Shown: positions 25,101 to 33,311 of the stretch, piece by piece | How the letters are laid out: the number at the start of each line of letters is the position of its first letter | How positions within the stretch are numbered: position 1 is the stretch's first letter | Source of the DNA: Tamlana sp. 2_MG-2023 | GTDB lineage: Bacteria > Bacteroidota > Bacteroidia > Flavobacteriales > Flavobacteriaceae | Length of the DNA stretch: 64,000 bases | Direction of reading: 5' to 3' | NCBI RefSeq assembly: GCF_030548465.1 | Contig: NZ_JAUOSF010000002.1 | Location: forward strand, 434,001 to 498,000 | The notes under the pieces: model-generated | Databases searched by the model: none | Told to the model about the DNA's origin: nothing | What the model saw: only the letters and a program-made list of their open reading frames with translations | Position numbers and translations under genes: made by a program

Positions 25101-27907
25101 CTTCTGATCCGAACGGCTCTTTTGCTGCATGGTTAACTTCTTTCAGCGGAACAGATACTTGCGGAAATGCTACGGTAACAAATAATAGTTCAGGACTAAG
25201 TGATCTTTGTGGCGCTACAGGAACTGAAACAGTAACTTTTACATTAACTGATGACTGCGGAAACAAAATCACCAAAGATGCTACATTTACTATTGAAGAT
25301 ACAACAAGTCCTTTAATAGATAATACAAATACCTCTGACATTGAAATTATATGTGGAAAAGGTGATACTGAACAGCAAATTTTAGATTGGTTAGCTTCAA
25401 ATGCTGGAGCGACAGCTACAGACAATTGCAGTAAAATAAAATGGACTCACGATTATAGTGGTGATGTAAGTGTAAAATGTAAATTAGGCAAAGGCATTGT
25501 AGTCAATTTTACTGCCGAAGATGAATGTGGAAACACAAGTTCTACATCGGCAATTTATCATATTAAAGATCTAATTGCACCTACTATTGATACACCAGCT
25601 ACCGATTTAACAGTGGAATGTGATGGTAACGGAAATTTAGTTGATTTAAATAACTGGCTTACATCAAACGGAGGAGCTATTGCTACTGAGGATTGTTCAG
25701 TTATGACGTGGAGTAACGATTTTACCATGCTTTCTGATGAATGCGGTAAAACAGGTATGGCAACTGTAGCATTTACGGTAAAAGACGCTTGTGGAAATGA
25801 AACGACTTCTACAGCCACATTTAAAATTGAAGACACAAAAGTTCCAGCATTGCCTAGCACGCCTTCAGATGTTACTTATGAATGTATTGGTGATGTACCT
25901 GCCCCAGGAACTTTAACAACTACCGATAATTGTAGTGGGGATATTACAGTACTAGGTGTTGATAGTGTTAATGACACAGATCCGTTAAATATCATAATCA
26001 CTCGAAGTTGGACTTTTGTAGATGCCTGCTCAAATGCATCAACTACAGCACAGATTATCACCGTTAATGATACCATTGATCCTATACTAACTTTACCTCC
26101 TAATGTAACAGCTGAATGTAGTGATAATTTATCACCTGTAGCATTTGGTATCGCTACAGCAACTGATAATTGTGATCCTAATCCAATTATCACATATAAT
26201 GACGTTAGAACAGATGGTGCCTGCACTGGGACATTTACAATAACCCGTACTTGGACGGCGACTGACTTTACTGGAAATTCAGTATCTGCCGATCAGGAAA
26301 TTTCAACATCTGATACTACTGCTCCAGAATTCGATCAATCTATTTTACCTCCCGATATGGTTGTAGAATGTGATAACATCCCAACTGCGGAAATATTAAC
26401 AGCCACAGATAATTGCGGGCTTGCAACTGTTAAAATGAATGAGCGTAAAATTGATGGAAGTTGCCCTTCTAATTATATCATTCAGCGCACTTATACTGCT
26501 ACAGACGATTGCGGTGTTTCTAGAAGCCATATACAAACAATAACAGTTCAAGACACAAAAGCTCCAGAATTTGTAGAAGCTCTACCGTTGCAAGCCATAA
26601 CTGTAGAATGTGACGCTGTTCCATCTCCCGTAATTTTAACGGCTACTGATATTTGTGGAACAGCTTCAGTTACAGTTAGTGATATTAGAACAAATAACAG
26701 TTGTGAAAACAACTATACAATAGCGAGAACGTGGACAGCCAAAGATGAATGTGGGTTAACCACTACGCACACACAAATAATAACGGTTCAAGACACAACA
26801 GCACCACAATTTGTTGAGACTTTACCTGGCGATATTACTGTAGAATGTGATGCTATACCTGATGTTATTATTTTAACTGCAACTGATAATTGTGGAGACG
26901 CAACAGTGACCTACAATGATGTAAAAACCATTGGAAGTTGTATTAATAATTACACCATAGCGAGAACATATACAGCAACAGATGAATGTGGGTTAACAGC
27001 ATCACACACTCAAATAATAACGGTTCAAGATACAACAGCACCTGTGCCATCAACATCATTTACAACCACTTTGGATGTAAGTTGTACAAACGTTCCTGAA
27101 ATACCAAATATGACGTTTAATGATAATTGTAGCTCTAACATTATAATCGATTTTAATGAAACAAATTCATTTGATGAAAATGTATTTGTCGATTATCAAA
27201 TTGTAAGAACATGGACAGTAACCGATGAATGTAAAAATGAAGCTACATACACTCAAACTATTAATGTTAGGCTTGATGAAATATTTACCGAGTTTGTTGC
27301 TCCAGACACCTGCTTCAATAATGGTATTGTAGACCTCTTTAATTTCATGCCTAAAAGTATAAATACCAATGGAACCTGGGAAATTGTAGAGGGTCAATCT
27401 CCTGCTAGACTCGTTGGAAACATATTCAACCCTACCATGATAAGAATGAGTGAAGATTTTCGTCCAGGAACAGATGGTATTAACTATAGGTTTAGATACA
27501 CCACAACGGATAATGGTTGTATTAGCGTGAATGAAGTGGTTATGAATTTACATGCTGATTGTGTAGTTCTACCATGTGGTGAAGATGAAATCAAAATCTC
27601 CACAGCAATCACTCCTAATGGAGATGGTTATAATGATACTTTTGATATTAAGGGTATAGATTTATGTGGGTTTGTTGCTGAGGTTAAAATATTCAACAGA
27701 TGGGGCGCTTTAGTTTATGAATCTAAAAACTACACTCTAGGGAGTATAGAAACATCAGGAGTACAAGGTGATTGGAATGGTACTTCTCCTAATTCATCTC
27801 TAGGCTCCAACGGTATGTTACCTTCAGGAACTTATTATTACATCATTAATCTAAAAAATAGCGGGATAAGTCCTTTAACTGGACCTATTTATATCGGAAC
27901 CAAATAA
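22166..27907 (+). CDS. Giant T9SS-exported surface protein with HYR-like tandem repeats and type-B (CHU_C) sorting domain
   Basis: 1913 residues. A signal peptide (FFIAFFIAIPFLTFAQ, about 16–32) precedes a unique N-terminal region of about 260 residues. Residues about 465–533 match a SprB-type repeat (DVTCKQDTSGEIDITVSGG…GDYQVTVTDANGC). A HYR domain follows (about 534–614), then five almost identical 86-residue units (615–1044). Two diverged relatives and about six Ig/HYR-like units (TVECDAIP…TATDNCG) continue to about residue 1715. The last 115 residues (ISTAITPNGDGYNDTFDI…VKIFNRWG…PSGTYYYIINLK) are the gliding-motility-associated C-terminal domain, the type-B T9SS signal. It is likely an extracellular adhesin. 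It is first in an operon with PorP/SprF and an OmpA-like protein. Confidence 0.92.
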   Translation: MRNNYNCISVVKINKAFFIAFFIAIPFLTFAQIGQQATSIRKDVKFNWVEPSQVTNESPATIKSIEVGTTLYNTFVVPSGYSLDRVGPDGHGKNQIVKNNVGTPILTTSSDATWNDKALDAYRDKNLNHYFISDLNGYVFCNSFNLVTSASNNAQKQSLTYSPAIPSNNGGILAVTERGGNNCFFIEVYGYPAGSSGGTEVKLGDTFVRSKGDYRNCTGPFEPRYAESDYWGSGRCNGNGQTIAIALFYLDKLAPTGSLITRIEFTGASRDHGDGKFFLLQKYAVDQQLIECLDKTYNGDLNELNNEPKGSTYSLISGPTISDGSTGHSFTFNQDGTYKFTPSNNFTGDVDFTYQLCLPYPNTSVCDTGEVKLSYVALPPTPTYQVTCNNSNGYNLEIINATGANTNDYEYSIDGGANYQTGTTFNNLTVGTYVINIKSLSTSCDLGGGTVTVVIEDLELTGTKTDVTCKQDTSGEIDITVSGGLPAYTFKWTGPNNFSATSEDISNLAIGDYQVTVTDANGCEIKEDFKIEAPADVTLPTITCPTNVTITTDAGLCTASSVDLGTPSTNDNCLVFSITNDAIEPFALGDTTITWTVEDNSGNKASCIQTVTVVDKTDPTWTNEPKDATVECDGTSDPNGAFAAWLVSFSGTDTCGNATVTNNSSGLSDLCGTTGTETVTFTLTDESGNKITKDATFTIEDKTDPTWTNEPKDATVECDGSADPNGAFAAWLTSFSGTDTCGNATVTNNSSGLSDLCGTTGTETVTFTLTDDCGNKITKDATFTIEDKTDPTWTNEPKDAIIECDGTSDPNGAFAAWLTSFSGTDTCGNATVTNNSSGLSDLCGATGTETVTFTLTDDCGNTITKDATFTIEDKTDPNWTIEPKDATVECDGTSDPNGSFAAWLTSFSGTDTCGNATVTNNSSGLSDLCGATGTETVTFTLTDDCGNKITKDATFTIEDKTDPTWTNEPKDAIVECDGTSDPNGSFAAWLTSFSGTDTCGNATVTNNSSGLSDLCGATGTETVTFTLTDDCGNKITKDATFTIEDTTSPLIDNTNTSDIEIICGKGDTEQQILDWLASNAGATATDNCSKIKWTHDYSGDVSVKCKLGKGIVVNFTAEDECGNTSSTSAIYHIKDLIAPTIDTPATDLTVECDGNGNLVDLNNWLTSNGGAIATEDCSVMTWSNDFTMLSDECGKTGMATVAFTVKDACGNETTSTATFKIEDTKVPALPSTPSDVTYECIGDVPAPGTLTTTDNCSGDITVLGVDSVNDTDPLNIIITRSWTFVDACSNASTTAQIITVNDTIDPILTLPPNVTAECSDNLSPVAFGIATATDNCDPNPIITYNDVRTDGACTGTFTITRTWTATDFTGNSVSADQEISTSDTTAPEFDQSILPPDMVVECDNIPTAEILTATDNCGLATVKMNERKIDGSCPSNYIIQRTYTATDDCGVSRSHIQTITVQDTKAPEFVEALPLQAITVECDAVPSPVILTATDICGTASVTVSDIRTNNSCENNYTIARTWTAKDECGLTTTHTQIITVQDTTAPQFVETLPGDITVECDAIPDVIILTATDNCGDATVTYNDVKTIGSCINNYTIARTYTATDECGLTASHTQIITVQDTTAPVPSTSFTTTLDVSCTNVPEIPNMTFNDNCSSNIIIDFNETNSFDENVFVDYQIVRTWTVTDECKNEATYTQTINVRLDEIFTEFVAPDTCFNNGIVDLFNFMPKSINTNGTWEIVEGQSPARLVGNIFNPTMIRMSEDFRPGTDGINYRFRYTTTDNGCISVNEVVMNLHADCVVLPCGEDEIKISTAITPNGDGYNDTFDIKGIDLCGFVAEVKIFNRWGALVYESKNYTLGSIETSGVQGDWNGTSPNSSLGSNGMLPSGTYYYIINLKNSGISPLTGPIYIGTK
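24008..25297 (+). repeat. Five tandem 258-bp repeats inside the giant surface-protein gene
   Basis: Units start at 24008, 24266, 24524, 24782 and 25040 (each GAT of the motif DKTDPTWTNEPKDA). All are exactly 258 bp, 86 codons. Copies differ at only a handful of codons, and many synonymous positions are the same, indicating recent duplication or gene conversion. Each unit has two CDG/CGN-type cysteine pairs as in HYR-like folds. Confidence 0.95.
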
Positions 27908-27917
27908 AACCTAACCT

Positions 27918-28844
27918 ATGAAACTTTTAAAATATAACATATTAGCTATTGTCTTGTTAAGCTGTACGTTGGGAGTTGCACAACAGTTACCGCAATTTAC
28001 GCAGTATATGTACAACACCATCTCCATCAACCCCGCTTATGCTGGTAGTAGAGAAGCGTTAAGTATTGTTGGACTGCACAGAAGCCAATGGGTTGGTTTT
28101 AAAGGCGGACCAATAACACAAACATTATCTATAAATACACCGTTAAGAAACGACCGAATAGGTTTAGGCTTATCTTTTATGGAAGATGATTTAGGTCCGC
28201 AAAATTTCACATACCTATATGGCGATTTTTCATATTCAATTCCAACTGGTAAAAATGGAAAATTATCCTTTGGAGTTAAAGGTGGCTTTACACAATTTAG
28301 TTTTGACTCTAATTTCCGAGTAGATCCAGATAACCAAAACGACCCACTTATTTATGGTACAGAAGATAGATGGTCACCGAATATTGGTGCAGGTGTTTAT
28401 TGGAGTACAAATCGATTATATTTCGGATTATCTGCACCAAGAATATTGAATACCGATTTACATAAAGAAAATGGTTATGAAGCTCTTGAACGTATTAGTT
28501 ATTATTTTACAGGAGGTGTAGTTGTTGACATAAGCAAGCATTTCAAATTTAAACCAGCATTTCTAATAAAAGCAACTAATGGGGCTCCCTTGTCTTACGA
28601 TTTAACTGCTAATTTTTTATATAACGATAAATTCTGGTTAGGTGGTTCTTATAGGATTAACGAAGAAACTGCTGCCATTGGAGGCATTGTAGATTTTCAA
28701 ATATCTAGACAACTACGTATTGGATATGCCTATGAAAAACCAATTTCAGATATCGCAAGTTACACTACTGGAACTCATGAAATATTACTCATGTATGAAT
28801 TTAAATTTATGAGTACTAAACTAAAATCTCCTCGCTACTTCTAA
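27918..28844 (+). CDS. PorP/SprF family type IX secretion system membrane protein
   Basis: 308 residues. A signal peptide (LAIVLLSCTLGVAQ) is followed by LPQFTQYMYNTISINPAYAGSREALS, the diagnostic start of the PorP/SprF family. It then shows a barrel-like strand pattern ending in MYEFKF before a short tail. PorP/SprF proteins sit in the outer membrane and are needed for export or attachment of the type-B T9SS protein encoded beside them, as SprF is for SprB. It starts 10 bases after the giant gene and 11 bases before the OmpA-like gene, so all three are one operon. Confidence 0.93.
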   Translation: MKLLKYNILAIVLLSCTLGVAQQLPQFTQYMYNTISINPAYAGSREALSIVGLHRSQWVGFKGGPITQTLSINTPLRNDRIGLGLSFMEDDLGPQNFTYLYGDFSYSIPTGKNGKLSFGVKGGFTQFSFDSNFRVDPDNQNDPLIYGTEDRWSPNIGAGVYWSTNRLYFGLSAPRILNTDLHKENGYEALERISYYFTGGVVVDISKHFKFKPAFLIKATNGAPLSYDLTANFLYNDKFWLGGSYRINEETAAIGGIVDFQISRQLRIGYAYEKPISDIASYTTGTHEILLMYEFKFMSTKLKSPRYF

Positions 28845-28855
28845 CACTATCATCT

Positions 28856-30775
28856 ATGAAAAATATAAATAACATATTTCTTTGTATCGCTTTATTTTTA
28901 AGTTTTTCAGTGTTTGCACAACAAGGAAAACAAAAAAAAGCAGATACTTTATTCAATAAATTTTCATTTGTAAAGGCATCCAAAGTATACCAAGAACTTA
29001 TCCAAAACAACTATAACAAAGACTATGCTACGCGTAAGATAGCCGATTGCTATGCTTTATTAAGAGACCCTCGAAATGCCAACAGGTATTATAAAAGTGT
29101 TGTAAAACAAGAGAATGTCCCAGTTGAATATTACTATAAATATGCGCAATCGCTACGTGGTATGAAAAAATACAAGGAATCAGAGATTTGGTTGCAGCGC
29201 TACATAGATTCTGGAGGAGCTCCAGGCAATAATGATTTCACAAAAAACGTAAATTTTATAAGTAGCGTATTTGGTGCAAAACAACAGTATTTCTTAGATA
29301 AAGTAAGATTCAATTCAAAATATAGTGATTTCGGAGCTTTTGAGCATGATGGCCAAGTTTACTTTGCTTCTTCTAGAGACGAAGGTGTGACTACAAAAAG
29401 ACTTTATGGTTGGAACGAGCAACCTTTCCTCGACATTTATGTAGCAGAGGCAGGAACAAGAAAGAATGTAGATCACACAAATAAACTACCTGGATCTGTA
29501 AACTCCATTTATCATGATGGCCCTGTAACCATTACAAAAGACGGAAAAACCATGTATTTTTCTAGAAACAACTTTACCAAAGGGGTTGAAAAAAAGGATA
29601 GTAAGGGTTTAACCAATATGAAACTCTATAGAGCACACCTAGTTGATGGCTCATGGACTAACATTGAAGATTTACCTATTAATGGTGATGAATTTTCTAC
29701 GCAACACGCCGCGTTAAATAGTGATGATTCTAAATTATACTTTGCATCCGATAGACCTGGTACATATGGTGGCTCAGATATTTGGGTTGCAAATATCAAT
29801 GTAGACGGTAGTATTTCAGATGTCGAAAACATGGGAGATATTATTAATACAAAAAATGCTGAAGGTTTCCCGTTTATAAATGCTGAAGGCGTGTTATTCT
29901 TTTCTTCTGATGGCCATGTTGGTTTAGGTTTAATGGACATATTTGCAACAATTAAAGGTGATGATGAAGATTCAATCGTAGATATTATAAACTTAGGTGT
30001 TCCTATCAATTCGAGCACAGACGATTTTGCTTTCACTATGAACCCTGATGGTATAACAGGTTATTTTGCTTCTAACCGCCGTGGAGGTCGTGGCAGTGAT
30101 GACATCTATGCTTTTCACCGAGAACCTGTACTTCATGTTGAAGGTGTTGTAACAGATGCGATTAATATGACACCAATTGAGAATACTAAAATAACGCTGT
30201 ACGATGAAACCGATAATGAAATTGCCTTTATGTTCACAGATAAAAACGGGTATTATCAAATCAATATAGATAGAAATAAGAATTATAAAATAGTTGCTAG
30301 TCAGGATAAATACATAGAAGATTATAGAAACTTTACATCAAAAAATCTTCAAACTGAACTGATAACCATTAACACCAATTTATTATTAAACCCTATTCAT
30401 GATGTTGTTAAACTGGCAGAGTTAAATGATATCTACTTCGATTATGACAGTCATAATATTCGAGAAGACGCAGCATTAGAACTTGATAAAATTGTCAGTT
30501 TAATGAATTACGATTACCCTGAAATGGTTATAAAAATTGAATCACACACCGATTCAAGAGGAACATTAAGTTATAATGATAAATTATCCATAGACCGTGC
30601 TAATTCTACATACGAGTATTTAATTAATAAAGGCGTTAATCCTTCTAGAATTACGTCTCATGAAGGTTTTGGAGAACGTAAATTAACCAATGGTTGTGAA
30701 AATAGCACGAACTGTGAAGAAGCAGAGCACCAACTAAATAGACGTACTCATTTTATAGTCGTACAAATGGAATAA
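28856..30775 (+). CDS. OmpA-family protein with TPR-like, PD40-propeller and carboxypeptidase-regulatory-like domains
   Basis: 639 residues. A signal peptide (IFLCIALFLSFSVFAQ) is followed by a TPR-like helical region (about 25–125) and PD40/WD-type beta-propeller motifs (for example SDDSKLYFASDRPGTYGGSDIW and DGITGYFASNRRGGRGSDDIYAF) to about 415. A CarboxypepD-regulatory-like Ig fold (VEGVVTDAINMTPIENTKITLY, about 425–500) comes next. The last 115 residues are an OmpA peptidoglycan-binding domain (IYFDYDSHNI, IESHTDSRGT, LSIDRANSTYEYL). This architecture resembles PorE, the peptidoglycan-linked T9SS component. It probably anchors the export or adhesin complex to the cell wall. Confidence 0.9.
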   Translation: MKNINNIFLCIALFLSFSVFAQQGKQKKADTLFNKFSFVKASKVYQELIQNNYNKDYATRKIADCYALLRDPRNANRYYKSVVKQENVPVEYYYKYAQSLRGMKKYKESEIWLQRYIDSGGAPGNNDFTKNVNFISSVFGAKQQYFLDKVRFNSKYSDFGAFEHDGQVYFASSRDEGVTTKRLYGWNEQPFLDIYVAEAGTRKNVDHTNKLPGSVNSIYHDGPVTITKDGKTMYFSRNNFTKGVEKKDSKGLTNMKLYRAHLVDGSWTNIEDLPINGDEFSTQHAALNSDDSKLYFASDRPGTYGGSDIWVANINVDGSISDVENMGDIINTKNAEGFPFINAEGVLFFSSDGHVGLGLMDIFATIKGDDEDSIVDIINLGVPINSSTDDFAFTMNPDGITGYFASNRRGGRGSDDIYAFHREPVLHVEGVVTDAINMTPIENTKITLYDETDNEIAFMFTDKNGYYQINIDRNKNYKIVASQDKYIEDYRNFTSKNLQTELITINTNLLLNPIHDVVKLAELNDIYFDYDSHNIREDAALELDKIVSLMNYDYPEMVIKIESHTDSRGTLSYNDKLSIDRANSTYEYLINKGVNPSRITSHEGFGERKLTNGCENSTNCEEAEHQLNRRTHFIVVQME

Positions 30776-30796
30776 AAACCTTATTATATTTCAAAA

Positions 30797-30836
30797 CAAA
30801 GCCATCTACAACTTTAGATGGCTTTGTTTTTTTTTA
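30797..30836 (+). terminator. Terminator of the surface-protein operon
   Basis: Hairpin CAAAGCCATCT / AGATGGCTTTG followed by a long T run, 21 bases after the OmpA-like gene. It closes the three-gene operon and faces the convergent pdxH gene. Confidence 0.9.
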
Positions 30837-30852
30837 TAACTTTCTACTAAAA

Positions 30853-31500
30853 TCAAGGCGATAAGCGCTCAATTTTCCAATCGTAATCTTCTTGAAGCTT
30901 ATAACGAATACGGTCATGAAGTCGGTTTGGGCGTCCTTGCCAGAATTCAATTTCAACTGGCTTCACTATATAGCCACCCCAATAATCAGGTCGTACAACA
31001 TCCTTACCCTCATATTCGGTTTCTAATTCACGTAGTTTATTTTCTAGGAATTGTCTATTTTCAACCACCTCACTCTGATGTGAAACCAATGCACCTAATT
31101 GACTACCACGTGGCCTCGATTCAAAATAACCGTCACTTAAATTTTTTGCTATTTTTTCAGCCTTACCTTTAATAATGATTTGGCGTTCGGCACCATGCCA
31201 AAAGAAAGATAAACATACGTTAGGGTTGGCCTCAAGAGCTCTTCCTTTTTCGCTGTTATAATTCGTATAGAAGATAAAGCCCTCATAAGTATAGCGTTTA
31301 AGTAACACGACTCTACTCTTCGGGTAACCGTCTAACCCAATGGTTGAAACCGTCATCGCGTTAGTTTCATCTTCAATAAAGTATTGATCCACTTCGTGAA
31401 ACCATTTTTGAAATAATTCTAACGGGTTTTCTGGGACATCCCTTAAAAGCAGGGCTCCCCGCTCGTATGACTTTCTATATTTACCTAAATCCTTTTCCAT
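30853..31500 (-). CDS. pdxH: Pyridoxamine 5′-phosphate oxidase
   Basis: 215 residues, standard length. FMN-binding and substrate motifs are present: SRVVLLKRYTYEGFIFYTNY, SEKGRALEANP, FWHGAERQIIIKGKAEKI and SRPRGSQLGALVSHQS. The C-terminal hallmark FWQGRPNRLHDRI…DWKIERLSP is complete. It oxidises pyridoxamine or pyridoxine phosphate to pyridoxal phosphate with O2. It appears monocistronic and faces the surface-protein operon tail to tail. Confidence 0.95.
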   Translation of the reverse strand: MEKDLGKYRKSYERGALLLRDVPENPLELFQKWFHEVDQYFIEDETNAMTVSTIGLDGYPKSRVVLLKRYTYEGFIFYTNYNSEKGRALEANPNVCLSFFWHGAERQIIIKGKAEKIAKNLSDGYFESRPRGSQLGALVSHQSEVVENRQFLENKLRELETEYEGKDVVRPDYWGGYIVKPVEIEFWQGRPNRLHDRIRYKLQEDYDWKIERLSP

Positions 31501-31557
31501 AGATTACAAATTAACGAAAAATATATTTTTTTTATATGAAAATTTCAGTAAAGACCT

Positions 31558-31565
31558 TAAATTTG
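31558..31565 (+). promoter_or_regulatory. Candidate −7 box (TAAATTTG)
   Basis: Exact TAnnTTTG match 19 bases before the start of the small STAS-like gene. No TTG is evident at the −33 position. Confidence 0.35.
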
Positions 31566-31584
31566 CAAGTTATAAGAAACCATA

Positions 31585-31998
31585 ATGAAATTTGAGAATT
31601 CCCCTCTAAGTGAGAGATTTAGTTTTAGCAAACTTGAATTACCCTTTGGTAATTTTTTTCTATGTGAAAATTTTATTATTTCAGAAATTTATGAAGGTGT
31701 ACATTTTGATATGGATAAAATCATCTTTGCAGCTAAAGAAATTATTGCATTTTACGGCGAAGATGCAAAACTTGCTTACATATCTAATCGCACAAACTCC
31801 TATTCAACAGATCCTCAAGATTGGGCAAATATTACCGCGAATTCAAATCAATTAGTGGCGACAGCCATTGTTTCTTACAACCAAATGGGGCGTTTAAATG
31901 CCAATTTAGAAAAACATTTCTCTAAATTAGAAATGCACATTTGTTATTCTTTAGAAGAAGCTGTTACTTGGGTAAATAGTTTAAAAGTTTTAGCTTAA
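31585..31998 (+). CDS. Small STAS/SpoIIAA-like protein, unknown function
   Basis: 137 residues, no signal peptide or membrane segment. The pattern FFLCENFIISEIYEGVHFDMDKIIFAAKEII, then KLAYISNRTNSYS, VATAIVSYNQ and SLEEAVTWVNSL resembles single-domain STAS/SpoIIAA-like proteins of Flavobacteriaceae, which end in a helix with EEAxxW. The role is unknown; such folds often bind partners rather than catalyse. It overlaps rnz by 4 bases at the convergent stop codons. The assignment rests on pattern only. Confidence 0.6.
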   Translation: MKFENSPLSERFSFSKLELPFGNFFLCENFIISEIYEGVHFDMDKIIFAAKEIIAFYGEDAKLAYISNRTNSYSTDPQDWANITANSNQLVATAIVSYNQMGRLNANLEKHFSKLEMHICYSLEEAVTWVNSLKVLA

Positions 31999-32900
31999 AA
32001 CTCAAAAGTCTTTCCGTCTTCAGATAACTTTACATTGGCAAACACTTGTTTAGCTTCCTTTTTAAATACGTTTATATTATCGTATCTGGTTGAATAATGT
32101 CCTAGTATCAAAGTGCCTACATGTGCTTGTTTAGCTATTTGTGCCGCTTGTTTTGCTGTTGAATGCTTTGTTTTTGTTGCCAAGTGCTCATGCTGATCTA
32201 AAAACGTTGATTCATGGTATAAAACATCGGTATTTTCTATTATGGGTACGATGTCTTCCTTATACATCGTATCACTACAAAAGGCATAACTTAATGGTTT
32301 CGCTCCTGGTTTTGTTACCTTTTTATGATCAATTAAAACCCCATCCTCATTTTTTACGTCAAAACCTTGAACTAACTTTCTATAATAGGCAACGTCAATA
32401 TTAGCTTCTTCAGCGGCAGAAACATTTAACTTACGATCCCCTTCTTTTTCTTTGAACAAATAACCATTTGTATAAATGCGATGGTTTAGTGGAATCGTGT
32501 GCACCTCTACTTTATCATCCTCAAAAATCAATTCTGAATCTTTAGAAGTCAACTCATGAAAATATAGGTTATAATTCGTCCATGAATCTGCTAATTTCAT
32601 CTGAAGCACTACAATTTCCTTAATACCTTTCGGACCATAAATATGTAAATCTGTTTCGCGAGTAAGCAGTCTAAAGGTCGATATGAGACCAACCAAACCA
32701 AAAAAATGATCACCATGTAAGTGCGAAATAAAAACATGCTTTATGCGATTAAATTTAATTTTATGCTTGCGTAATTGCACCTGTGTACCTTCACCACAAT
32801 CTATTAGAAACATGTGATTGTTAATTTCTAAAACTTGAGAGGTGGTATTGTTTAAGGTACGTGGTGTAGCGCTATAGCAGCCTAATATTGATAATTTCAT
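31995..32900 (-). CDS. rnz: Ribonuclease Z
   Basis: 301 residues, typical of the short RNase Z form. The metallo-beta-lactamase motif is HLHGDH at 60–65 (ISHLHGDHFFGLVGL). It is preceded by LIDCGEGTQ and followed by FCSDTMY, LYHESTF and LILGHYSTRY, which supply the remaining zinc ligands. It cleaves the 3′ trailer of tRNA precursors. It is downstream of pyrR, pyrB and a small STAS-like gene on the same strand, 75 bases after the latter. Confidence 0.95.
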   Translation of the reverse strand: MKLSILGCYSATPRTLNNTTSQVLEINNHMFLIDCGEGTQVQLRKHKIKFNRIKHVFISHLHGDHFFGLVGLISTFRLLTRETDLHIYGPKGIKEIVVLQMKLADSWTNYNLYFHELTSKDSELIFEDDKVEVHTIPLNHRIYTNGYLFKEKEGDRKLNVSAAEEANIDVAYYRKLVQGFDVKNEDGVLIDHKKVTKPGAKPLSYAFCSDTMYKEDIVPIIENTDVLYHESTFLDQHEHLATKTKHSTAKQAAQIAKQAHVGTLILGHYSTRYDNINVFKKEAKQVFANVKLSEDGKTFEF

Positions 32901-32975
32901 TTAATCCCTTTTGGTTTGTATCCGGTCATGTAAAAGTGAAGTAAATTTTAAACGACAAATACGATAAGCATGAGG

Positions 32976-33308
32976 TTAGAACCCTAAATCACGTTCCATG
33001 TCTTCCATTTCAATAACATCATGAGCTTCTTGAAGTGTAGGCACTACAACAATCTCATCAGGAACCACGTCAAGGTCAATTTTGTTGGTCACGATAACAA
33101 AAGATTGCTTTGTGGCTCTATGTTTATTTGAAAGTTCTAAAAATTCAACAATATCTTCTTTTCCAAAAACCCCTAAAGTATTTAAAGCGACAATGATATT
33201 ATTGTTTTTAAATTTAGGATATAAAGCTTGAATCTTTTTTACTAGTTCTATAACAGTAACTTTTTCCTGAGTAATTATAGAAGTATTTCCATTTTGGTCT
33301 AAAATCAT
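32976..33308 (-). CDS. Small STAS-like protein between pyrB and rnz, unknown function
   Basis: 110 residues, cytoplasmic. Strand–helix pattern VTVIELVKKIQ, NNIIVALNTLG, SFVIVTNKIDLDVVPDEIVVVPTLQEAHDVIEMEDMERDLGF. The PTLQEAHDVIEMEDMERDLG ending is one I associate with a conserved flavobacterial family found beside rnz and sometimes mislabelled as ribonuclease Z. It has no metal-binding histidines and cannot be the nuclease. It starts 3 bases after the pyrB stop, so it is co-transcribed with pyrB. Function is unknown; a STAS-like fold is an inference. Confidence 0.65.
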   Translation of the reverse strand: MILDQNGNTSIITQEKVTVIELVKKIQALYPKFKNNNIIVALNTLGVFGKEDIVEFLELSNKHRATKQSFVIVTNKIDLDVVPDEIVVVPTLQEAHDVIEMEDMERDLGF

Positions 33309-33311
33309 AAT

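Noticed and set aside
24008-25297. CRISPR-like periodic array
   Set aside because: Units are 258 bp with continuous coding frame and no unique spacers; no cas genes are present anywhere in the window.
23989-25425. 478-residue open frame on the minus strand under the adhesin repeats
   Set aside because: It repeats with the same 258-bp period and exists because the plus-strand repeats lack certain codons. It has no start context, and the plus-strand frame has clear domains.
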